Shown: one piece after another, positions 34,693 to 42,179 of the stretch | Position numbering within the stretch: the first letter of the stretch is position 1 | Layout: each line of letters starts with the position of its first letter | Source of the DNA: Bin125 sp026705025 | Lineage (GTDB): Bacteria > Chloroflexota > Dehalococcoidia > Bin125 | Assembly: GCA_026705025.1 (NCBI GenBank) | Contig: JAPPBN010000045.1 | Coordinates: forward strand, 227,600 to 291,599 | Length of the DNA stretch: 64,000 bases | Direction of reading: 5' to 3' | Program-made: the position numbers and the translations under genes | Notes under the pieces: generated by a model | Databases searched by the model: none | Told to the model about the DNA's origin: nothing | The model's input: the letters and a program-made list of their open reading frames with translations, nothing else

Positions 34693-35648
34693 CGCGCGTC
34701 GTCTTCATCCCGGCTGCGTCGTTGGCGGAGGAGGTCGGCGATGCCATCGAGGGCGTGTTCGATGGTGTCGCGTCGGGCGGCGTCGCTGACATGGGTGTAG
34801 ATCTGGGTCGTGGACACGGAAGCGTGACCGAGCAACTCCTGCACCACCCGGACATCGGCGCCTCCGTCGATCATATGAGTGGCGAATGAGTGTCGCAACA
34901 GATGGGGATGCACGTCGCCGGGCAGACCGGCGCGCTGGGCGTATCGCCGCACGCTGAGCTGGATTGCGCGGGCGGAGAGCGGACCGCCGAATCGATTGAG
35001 CCAGAGCCAGGTCAGAGACTTCGAGGTGACCAGAGCCGGACGGCCGTCCCGCAGGTATCGCTGCAGCCAGTGCCGGGCTGATTTGCCCAGCAGGGCCATG
35101 CGTTGCTTGTCGCCTTTGCCCAGCACACGGATCGCGTTGTAGTCGTCGTCGTGATCGGTGGTGCGCATCCCAACCAACTCAGAAACTCGCAGGCCTGCGC
35201 CATAGAGGACTTCCAGCATTGCGCGATCCCGGATGCCTGATGGGGTTGAGACGTCGGGAGCCGATAGCAGGGACTCGATGTCGCGCTGGCTGAGCACGGT
35301 CGGGAGGTGCGAGGTGGCCCTGGGCGTTGCGGCCAGCACGAGTGGGTCGCGGTCGAGTTCGTCGGTCCGGTTCAGGTGGCGGGTGAAGGACCGGATGGTT
35401 GAGGCGCGGCGGCGGACGGAGGCTTCCGCAATCCCGCCGGACTGAATGTCGGCGAGGTACTGGCGGTAGTCGGCGCGGCTGAGGTCGGCGAGCTGATGAT
35501 CGTGCTGCTCCAACCAGGTGAGGAAGTGAGAGATGTCGGAGCGGTAGTTGCGGATGGTGTGGGGAGAGAGGCCTCTTCCGTGTTGGAGGTGTCTGAGGTA
35601 GCGGTCGAGGGATTCCTCGGGCGACGGGGATACGGAGTTGGTGGTCAC
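34689..35648 (-). CDS. xerD: Tyrosine recombinase XerC/XerD
   Basis: Site-specific recombinase that resolves chromosome dimers at dif. The 319-residue protein has the core-binding SAM-like domain (GRGLSPHTIRNYRSDISHFLTWL) and the catalytic residues Arg154 (GAGLRVSEL), Lys (GKGDKQR), His249 and Arg252 (HPHLLRHSFATH), His275 (LLGHASVSTTQIYTH) and Tyr284. The start is GTG at 35646-35648 (reading VTTNSVSPSPEES), 29 bases after the topA stop; upstream codons run into topA in another frame. The dprA-topA-xer order is common. XerC or XerD identity cannot be fixed here. Confidence 0.92.
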   Translation of the reverse strand: MTTNSVSPSPEESLDRYLRHLQHGRGLSPHTIRNYRSDISHFLTWLEQHDHQLADLSRADYRQYLADIQSGGIAEASVRRRASTIRSFTRHLNRTDELDRDPLVLAATPRATSHLPTVLSQRDIESLLSAPDVSTPSGIRDRAMLEVLYGAGLRVSELVGMRTTDHDDDYNAIRVLGKGDKQRMALLGKSARHWLQRYLRDGRPALVTSKSLTWLWLNRFGGPLSARAIQLSVRRYAQRAGLPGDVHPHLLRHSFATHMIDGGADVRVVQELLGHASVSTTQIYTHVSDAARRDTIEHALDGIADLLRQRRSRDEDDAR

Positions 35649-35677
35649 GAACTCACTGTAGGAGACGTACGAAGGGG

Positions 35678-38170
35678 CTAGCGCCGTCTTCCGCTCCGAC
35701 GGCCTCCACGTCTCCCACCTCCGCGACGCGGTGCTTTCGGTTCGGCGAGCAATGCGAGGGCGCGGTCGAGGTTGATGGTCTCGAGATCGTCTTCGTCCTT
35801 GAGGTTGCGGCGCTCGTCGCCGGACTGGACGTAGGGTCCCCAGCGACCGGGGCGGACGGTGACTTCTTCGCCGGATTCTGGATGCTCGCCCAGGGTCTTG
35901 GGCCAGCGCAGCCATTCGATGGCGTGCTCGAGGTTGACGTCGGGGAGTTCCATGTCTTTGGGGACTGAGGCGCGGCGCGGCTTCGGTTGGCCGCGCTTCG
36001 GCCGGCCGACGACCTCGCCGAGCTGGACGAAGGGTCCGAAGCGGCCGTTGAGCAGCCAGACGTCGTCGTCGTAGTCGGGATGGCGTCCCAGCTTGCGCGG
36101 CAGTTGCAGGGTGGTTTCGAGGAGATCGCCAGCTTGCGCGAGGGTGAGGTCGGCCGGGGCCATGTCGGGCGGGAGCGGCGCGGTGCGCATTGTGTCGCCG
36201 ACGCCTCGTCGGATGAAGGAAGAGCCGCCGCGAATCCGGACCTGGATGTCGTCGGGGCCGACGTGGTCGTCGCCGTCGAGGTCGAGGCTGAGTCCGCTCT
36301 CGTCCAGATTGAGGGCCCAGAAGGGGATGGTGTCGATTTTCTCGGCAACGCGGCCCTTGAGCCCGTTTTCGCTGCCGTCGTCTCCGAAATAGAACTCGTG
36401 CAGGTGCTGTTCTGCGCGGGCCTCGCCGCGGGCGATCTGATCGAGCGTGTCTTCCATATCGGCGGTGAACTCGGCGTTGACGAGGTCGGCGAAGTGCTGG
36501 GTGAGCAGATCGATGACGCCGAAGCCGAGGAAGGTGGGGATGAGCGTGCGTCCGCTGCGGGTGACGTAGTTGCGGTCGGTGAGGGTCTTGATGATTGCGG
36601 CGTAGGTACTGGGCCGGCCGAGGCCGTCGTCCTCGAGTTTCTTGACGAGCGTCGCTTCGGTGTATCGGGCAGGCGGCTGGGAGTCGCTTCGCTTTGGTTT
36701 GAAGTTGATGAGTTGGGCGGATTCACCCTCATTCACGTCGGGTAGAAGCTGTTGGCCGTCGCCTCGCGGCGGCAGGACTTCGTACCAGCCGGGGAAGAGG
36801 ACGACCTGTCCGTTCGCGATCATCACGGCCGGATCGTCGGCGGGCCGGCCGGTCAACTGGGCTTCGAGCTCGATTCGGGTTCGTTCGACTTGCGCGTCGG
36901 CCATCTGGCAGGCGAGGGATCGACGCCAGATGAGGTCGTAGAGGGCGAAGTCGTCGCCATCGAGGACGCCGCGCAACGAGTCGGGAGTGCGGGCAATGTC
37001 GGTGGGACGGATTGCTTCGTGGGCCTCCTGCGCGTTACGCGAGCGGGTCTTGTAGGTGCGGAACTGGTGGTAGTCGTCGCCGTAGGTGGTCTGGATGTAG
37101 TTGGCAGCCTGGGCCAGCGCCTGATCGGAGAGGGTGACGGAGTCTGTCCGCATGTAGGTGATGAGGCCGACGCGCTCGGCGCCGAGATCGACGCCCTGGT
37201 AGAGGCGCTGAGCGGCGGCCATCGCGCGGGCTGCTCCCATGCCCAGGCGGTTTGAGGCGGCCTGTTGCATGGTCGATGTCGTGAAGGGCGGTGCGGGACG
37301 CATTCGGGCCTGGGTTTTGGCGATCGTCGAGACGAGCCAGTCGGCGATGACCAGCGTTGGCCGGATGTCTTCCAGTGTTTCTTCGGTTTCCCAGCGCTTG
37401 TTCGATGCTGCCAGCTGTCCGGTGGCCGGATCGAAGTCGGATGTTTGACTGGCGAGTTCGACACCGCCGAGCGAGAGCAGACGGGCACTGAGCTGGCTGT
37501 CGCCGATCGCGAAATCCGCGTTGGCGCCCCAGTACTCGGCGCTGACGAATGCCATGCGCTCGCGTTCACGCTCGACGAGGAATTTCAGTGCGACGCTCTG
37601 CACACGGCCCGCCGACGTTCCCTGGCCCAGTTTGCGCCAGAGCACCGGACTGAGCGAATAGCCGTACAAGCGGTCGAGGATGCGCCGGGATTCCTGGGCT
37701 TCGACGAGATTGCCGTCAATGTCGCGGGGCGATTCCAGCGCCTGTTCGATGGCAGTCGGCGTGATTTCGTGGAAGACGATGCGCTCGTAGGGGACCTTGG
37801 GTTTGAGCACTTCAAGCAGATGCCAGCCGATCGATTCGCCTTCGCGGTCTTCATCGGTGGCCAGCAGGACGCGGTCGGCCTGACGCAACTCTTTGCGCAG
37901 CCTGGCGACATGCTTCTTCGACTCGCTGGGCACGATGTAGTAGGGCTGGAAGCCGTGATCGACGTCGACGGCGAGGTCTGCCCACGGTTGGCCCTTGATC
38001 TTGGCAGGTCGTTCGGCGGCGCGGCGGGGCAGATCGCGGACGTGACCGAAACAGGCGCTGACGACGTAGTCGTCGTCGAGGAACCTGGAGATCGTGTCGG
38101 CCTTGGCGCCGGACTCAACGATGACGAGCGTTTTGCCGTTGCCTGAGCCGGCGTCGCTAGCGTCGGGCAT
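35678..38170 (-). CDS. topA: DNA topoisomerase I
   Basis: Relaxes negative supercoils. The 830-residue protein has the Toprim domain (TLVIVESGAKADTISRFL; LLATDEDREGESIGWHL), catalytic Tyr in ERVGLITYMRTDSV, and YTEATLVKKLEDDGLGRPSTYAAII. In place of C-terminal zinc ribbons it has repeated LGxHP-type modules (LGRHPDYDDDVWLLNGRFGPFVQLGE; LGEHPESGEEVTVRPGRWGPYVQSGDE) and a basic Gly/Arg tail (RRGGGRRGGRRSGRRR). The ATG overlaps the dprA stop by 14 bases. Confidence 0.97.
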   Translation of the reverse strand: MPDASDAGSGNGKTLVIVESGAKADTISRFLDDDYVVSACFGHVRDLPRRAAERPAKIKGQPWADLAVDVDHGFQPYYIVPSESKKHVARLRKELRQADRVLLATDEDREGESIGWHLLEVLKPKVPYERIVFHEITPTAIEQALESPRDIDGNLVEAQESRRILDRLYGYSLSPVLWRKLGQGTSAGRVQSVALKFLVERERERMAFVSAEYWGANADFAIGDSQLSARLLSLGGVELASQTSDFDPATGQLAASNKRWETEETLEDIRPTLVIADWLVSTIAKTQARMRPAPPFTTSTMQQAASNRLGMGAARAMAAAQRLYQGVDLGAERVGLITYMRTDSVTLSDQALAQAANYIQTTYGDDYHQFRTYKTRSRNAQEAHEAIRPTDIARTPDSLRGVLDGDDFALYDLIWRRSLACQMADAQVERTRIELEAQLTGRPADDPAVMIANGQVVLFPGWYEVLPPRGDGQQLLPDVNEGESAQLINFKPKRSDSQPPARYTEATLVKKLEDDGLGRPSTYAAIIKTLTDRNYVTRSGRTLIPTFLGFGVIDLLTQHFADLVNAEFTADMEDTLDQIARGEARAEQHLHEFYFGDDGSENGLKGRVAEKIDTIPFWALNLDESGLSLDLDGDDHVGPDDIQVRIRGGSSFIRRGVGDTMRTAPLPPDMAPADLTLAQAGDLLETTLQLPRKLGRHPDYDDDVWLLNGRFGPFVQLGEVVGRPKRGQPKPRRASVPKDMELPDVNLEHAIEWLRWPKTLGEHPESGEEVTVRPGRWGPYVQSGDERRNLKDEDDLETINLDRALALLAEPKAPRRGGGRRGGRRSGRRR

Positions 38171-39266
38171 AGGTCATCGGTCCTACCTGATGAATCAGAC
38201 CCTTGAGTTCGAGCGTGGCCATGGCGGCGGCGGTTTCATGCACCGGCTGCTGGATCAGGCGCGAGAGTTCGTCGACGTGGATCGGTTCGCTGCCGAGCCG
38301 GTCGAGCAGCATCGCTTCCATGGGGTCCTCCGGCAGCTGTTCCACCAGCTCCGCCTGTCGTTCGATTGGTCCCAGGTTGAGTTCGTCGAGCACGTCCTGG
38401 GCGCAAGTGACGAGCTTACCCAAGCCGCGCTTGATCACGTTGTTGGCGCCGGTCGAGCGCTCGGAGGTGATCGGACCGGGCACAGCGAAGACTTCTCGTC
38501 CCTGATCGAGCGCAGAGGTCACGGTATGCCAGGTACCCGATTTTTCGCCAGCCTCGGTCACGAGTGTTCCAAGGGTCATGCCGGCGATGATCCGGTTTCG
38601 ACGGGGGAAATATCTCGCGTCGGGACGCTTGCCGAGCGGGTATTCGCTGAGCATTGCGCCGCCGCTGTCGAGAATTCTGGACGCGAGCCCCTTGTGTTCC
38701 GGGGGATACACATGGTCCAGTCCGCTGGCGACGACCGCGATGGTCCGGCCGCCCTGATCGAGCGTCATCTCGTGCGCGACTCCGTCGACACCGCGCGCCA
38801 GTCCCGAGACGATGGTCAGTCCGGAGCCGGCGAGGTCGGACGTCAGCGTGCGCGTGACCTGGACGCCGTACGGCGTCGGGCGTCGGGTGCCGACGATGGC
38901 GAGTGACCATTCGTCTCGATCGATCAGTTGGCCGCGAACGTAGAGCAGCGGCGGCGGGTCGGCGATTTCCCTGAGCCGCCGCGGATAGCGCTCGTCGCGC
39001 GGCGTCAATGCGTCGATCCCGGCGTCGAGCATGCGGCCGTACGCCTCTGCCGGATCGAGCGTGGCGCGGCTGGTCTCGAGTTCTTCGATGGTTCCACTGT
39101 CCAGCCCGGCCTGACGAAGCTGAGCGCGGTCGGCACGCCAGGCTTCTTCGAGGTCCTCGAAGAATCGCTCCAACCCGGCCATTCGGGCCGGGCCGATTCC
39201 GGTGACATAAGAGAACGCGACGCGGAACGGGACGTCGTCGGTGGGCGGTTCGGTGAATTGCGGCAC
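38157..39266 (-). CDS. dprA: DNA-processing protein DprA/Smf
   Basis: Binds incoming single-stranded DNA and loads RecA during natural transformation. The 369-residue protein has an N-terminal helical domain and the Rossmann-type DprA core (WSLAIVGTRRPTPYGVQVTRTL; IVSGLARGVDGVAHEMTLDQGGRTIAVVASGLDHVYPPEHKGLASRI; GAMLSEYPLGKRPDARYFPRRNRIIAGM; KSGTWHTVTSALDQGREVFAVPGPI). A C-terminal winged-helix domain follows (MEAMLLDRLGSEPIHVDELSRLIQQPVHETAAAMATLELKGLI). It overlaps topA by 14 bases and follows the CBS protein by 11. Competence genes are otherwise absent here. Confidence 0.95.
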   Translation of the reverse strand: MPQFTEPPTDDVPFRVAFSYVTGIGPARMAGLERFFEDLEEAWRADRAQLRQAGLDSGTIEELETSRATLDPAEAYGRMLDAGIDALTPRDERYPRRLREIADPPPLLYVRGQLIDRDEWSLAIVGTRRPTPYGVQVTRTLTSDLAGSGLTIVSGLARGVDGVAHEMTLDQGGRTIAVVASGLDHVYPPEHKGLASRILDSGGAMLSEYPLGKRPDARYFPRRNRIIAGMTLGTLVTEAGEKSGTWHTVTSALDQGREVFAVPGPITSERSTGANNVIKRGLGKLVTCAQDVLDELNLGPIERQAELVEQLPEDPMEAMLLDRLGSEPIHVDELSRLIQQPVHETAAAMATLELKGLIHQVGPMTYARR

Positions 39267-39277
39267 GGGCGCTCACA

Positions 39278-40558
39278 TTAGCGCGAGATGGCCTCGCTGT
39301 CAGCAAGTGTGGATTCGCTGGTTTCAGCGCGCATTTGTACCACACGCCGGCCATTCATGCGCTCAACGACGACTGTGAGCGTGCCCAGACGCACCTCGTC
39401 GCCGACCTCCGGGATTCGTCCGAGGCGATCGAACACGAGCCCGGCGACGGTGTCGTAGTCGGCGGCTTCGATGTGACCGCCGATCTGTTCCAGCGCGGCC
39501 AACGGCGCTCGACCGTCAAGAATGAGTGCGCCGTCGACCAGCCGCGCGCCCTCGTTGTCGGCGCCGGCGGGGTCATACTCGTCGGCGATTTCGCCGACGA
39601 TTTCCTCGAGAATGTCCTCAAGTGTGATCAGTCCGGCGGTACCGCCGTACTCGTCCAGCACGATGGCCATGTGGACTCGCGATCCGCGCAGCTCGTGCAA
39701 CAGATCGTCGATGAGTTTGGACTCGGGGACGAAGATTGGCTCGCGTCCGAGCTCAGAGATATCCCGCTCGCGATCCTTGAGGATTTCGGCCATCAGGTCC
39801 TTGGCGTAGACGATCCCGATGATGTTGTCGACAGAATCCTCGTAGATCGGCACGCGAGAGAACCCATGCTCAAGCAGATAGTTGGCTGCGTCGGTCAGCG
39901 CGGTGTCGGAACGCAGCGCGGCGATGTCGGGGCGCGGAGTCATCGCCTCGCGCACGATGCGATCGCCGATTGTCATGATGCCGCGAATCATCTCGCGTTC
40001 GTCCTCGGCGATGGTCTCGTTCTCCTGCTCGATTAACACTTCGATGTCGGTCGGTTGCGGGGCGACTTCTGTGTGCCGCCGCCCCAGTCCGGTGACGAGG
40101 CGCGCGGGCGCCTCAAGGATCGCGGCGGGAACCAGAAATACGGCATCGAGCAGATCGATGACCGGGACAAAGTTCATCGCGAAGCCCTCAGGCCAGGTGG
40201 CTGCCAGACGCCGGGGCACGGAGTGAATCAGCGCGGCGACAATGGCAGAGACGAGACCGGTGACGACCAGGGTCTCCCACTGGAAGCCGGTCTCGCGGAT
40301 GATGATGTAGAAGATGGCGGTAAACCCGCTGGCGACGGCGACGGTGCGGCCCACGGCGAACGAGCCCAGGGCTCGCTCCCGATCGGCGGTGATGCGTGTC
40401 AGCCGATTGGCGCGCCGACTATCGGGCTGACGGCTGGCGAGCAGCCGGGCCCGCGACCGCGGCAAGGAAATCACGCCGGCTTCAGCGATGGCCTCGAGCA
40501 CGAGCAGCGCCACGGCGAGGATGAGAACGACCAGGGCGATGATTGAGCTGTCGCTCAT
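39278..40558 (-). CDS. CBS-domain membrane protein of the CorC/HlyC (hemolysin-like) family
   Basis: Probable ion (Mg2+/Co2+) transport or efflux protein. The 426-residue product has a hydrophobic N-terminal part with several membrane segments (about 6-28, 72-90, 98-114, 130-150, DUF21-like but divergent). A pair of CBS domains follows (IRGIMTIGDRIVREAMTPRPDIAALRSD; FSRVPIYEDSVDNIIGIVYAKDLM; MAIVLDEYGGTAGLITLEDILEEIVGEIADEYD) and then a C-terminal CorC_HlyC domain (ALEQIGGHIEAADYDTVAGLVFDRLGRIPEVGDEV). Its ATG overlaps the end of glmU by four bases. Confidence 0.88.
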   Translation of the reverse strand: MSDSSIIALVVLILAVALLVLEAIAEAGVISLPRSRARLLASRQPDSRRANRLTRITADRERALGSFAVGRTVAVASGFTAIFYIIIRETGFQWETLVVTGLVSAIVAALIHSVPRRLAATWPEGFAMNFVPVIDLLDAVFLVPAAILEAPARLVTGLGRRHTEVAPQPTDIEVLIEQENETIAEDEREMIRGIMTIGDRIVREAMTPRPDIAALRSDTALTDAANYLLEHGFSRVPIYEDSVDNIIGIVYAKDLMAEILKDRERDISELGREPIFVPESKLIDDLLHELRGSRVHMAIVLDEYGGTAGLITLEDILEEIVGEIADEYDPAGADNEGARLVDGALILDGRAPLAALEQIGGHIEAADYDTVAGLVFDRLGRIPEVGDEVRLGTLTVVVERMNGRRVVQMRAETSESTLADSEAISR

Positions 40559-41973
40559 AGGTCGTCCTCGGTTGTGCTGTGCGCCTGCCGCGACGGCGTC
40601 AGGCGGGCCGGATGGCCGACGGCGTTGCCGCCGTCGCGCACGTCCTTGTTGACCACAGCTCCCGCGCCGGTTCGGGCTCGATTGCCTAGGCGCACCGGAG
40701 CGATCAACATCGTGTCAGACCCGATGAAGGCGTCTTCGCCGATGATCGTCCGCTGCTTCGATTGTCCGTCGAAGTTGCAGGTGATCGCGCCGGCGCCGAT
40801 GTTGGTCCTGGCTCCGACCTCGGCGTCGCCGATGTAGCTGAAGTGTCCGATCTGGACGTGCTCGCCGATGTAGGCCTCCTTCAGCTCGACATGTGTGCCG
40901 ATGTGAGCGTCGGACTCGATGGTGCAGCCGGGCCGAATCGTCGAATAGGGGCCGACTTCGACATTGTCGTGGAGCACGGAACCCCGAACAGTGCAAGACT
41001 CCAGGTTGCAGTTGCGACCAACGGTCGTTGCTTCGATGATCGCGTTGGGTCCGATTCTTGAACCTTGGGCGATGGTCGTTTTGCCTCTGATGTGAGTGCC
41101 CGGCTCGACTACTGCCCCTGGCTCGATTGACACCTGTGCGTCGATCCAGACGGCGTTGCGGTCTCGGATATGAACATCTCCACTCAGGTGTTTAGCGATG
41201 ATGTGAGGCCGCAACACCTCCTCAGCTTCGGCGGCATCGGCAGGAGTTTCCACGTTCAGTCGGCCGAGCGGTAGTTCAAGCTTGATTGCACGAGTTCGTT
41301 GGCCTCCGACCGTCGCCGGCATTGCGTCGGTGGCGTATGCCTCACGCGATTCTCCGGCCTCTTCGACCAACCGCTCCAGTTCTGGCCAGAGATAATCGGC
41401 GTCGATCAGGTAGAACCCGAGATTGACTTCGTTGATCCTGCGCTCAGCCTCTGTGGCGTCCTTCCATTCGACGACTCCCAGGTACCAACCGCCGGGATCG
41501 CGCCGGATCCTACCCATCCTTGCTGGATCTTCGACAACTGCCGTGGCCAGCGAAGCGTGGCAGGTGGGTTCCGCTAACAACGCCGAGACGTGTTCAGCGG
41601 TGATCAGCGGGAGGTCGCCATTGACCACGAAGACGTGTGACGTCTCCACATGCGTTCGCGCGGACAGGACGGCGTCAGCGGTACCGAGTGGCTCGTTCTG
41701 GACGGCGAAGTTGAGGTCAACCGTTCCCGAGTCGCTCCCCAGAGAGTCGCGCACGATCCTTCCGCGATCTCCGGGAGGGATAACCGCGACTGCGCGCCGA
41801 ATCCCTGCATCGGCCAGGGCGTGGAGCACGTGCGACGCCATGGCGCGTCCACAGATTGGATAGAGCGGTTTTGGCAGTTCTGAGCGCAGGCGCTCGCCGC
41901 GTCCCGCAGCCAACACGACGGCCGTCACATGCGGCGAGGGGTCGGATTCTGGTGGATCGTCGTCGGAACTCAA
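40555..41973 (-). CDS. glmU: Bifunctional UDP-GlcNAc pyrophosphorylase / GlcN-1-P N-acetyltransferase
   Basis: Makes UDP-N-acetylglucosamine. The 472-residue protein has the uridyltransferase domain (VVLAAGRGERLRSELPKPLYPICGRAMASHVL; FVVNGDLPLI) and the left-handed beta-helix acetyltransferase domain of hexapeptide repeats (VEVGPYSTIRPGCTIESDAHIGTHVELKEAYIGEHVQIGHFSYIGDAEVGARTNIGAGAITCNFDG). The start is TTG at 41971-41973, seven bases after GGAG. A short hairpin (ATCGG-AGCC-CCGAT) covers that ribosome binding site. It heads the long minus-strand operon down to xseB and is divergent from alaS. Confidence 0.95.
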   Translation of the reverse strand: MSSDDDPPESDPSPHVTAVVLAAGRGERLRSELPKPLYPICGRAMASHVLHALADAGIRRAVAVIPPGDRGRIVRDSLGSDSGTVDLNFAVQNEPLGTADAVLSARTHVETSHVFVVNGDLPLITAEHVSALLAEPTCHASLATAVVEDPARMGRIRRDPGGWYLGVVEWKDATEAERRINEVNLGFYLIDADYLWPELERLVEEAGESREAYATDAMPATVGGQRTRAIKLELPLGRLNVETPADAAEAEEVLRPHIIAKHLSGDVHIRDRNAVWIDAQVSIEPGAVVEPGTHIRGKTTIAQGSRIGPNAIIEATTVGRNCNLESCTVRGSVLHDNVEVGPYSTIRPGCTIESDAHIGTHVELKEAYIGEHVQIGHFSYIGDAEVGARTNIGAGAITCNFDGQSKQRTIIGEDAFIGSDTMLIAPVRLGNRARTGAGAVVNKDVRDGGNAVGHPARLTPSRQAHSTTEDDL

Positions 41974-42006
41974 TCGGGGCTCCGATTCAAGCGGGCCGGT
42001 GCAATA

Positions 42007-42036
42007 ACGCTACGCAGGCGATTCGCGGACTGTCAA
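42007..42036 (-). promoter_or_regulatory. Probable promoter of the glmU operon
   Basis: A perfect TTGACA (42031-42036, minus strand) and TAGCGT (42007-42012) are 18 bases apart. The predicted start is about 27 bases before the glmU TTG. For the divergent alaS gene the only candidate is a lone TATACT at 42088-42093 on the plus strand, without a -35 box. No T-box features are present in the alaS leader. Confidence 0.5.
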
Positions 42037-42179
42037 CTGCCGTTGCGGCGACCCACGGATGGCAATCTGAGGCATCAGAACGCTGCGTATACTCGGAAGT
42101 TGCAAGCCGTGGCTGACGATAGGTCGGCTCGGTCTTGCTCCAGCGTGCGCGATTGACCATTCGAGGCGGCTTGAGAGCT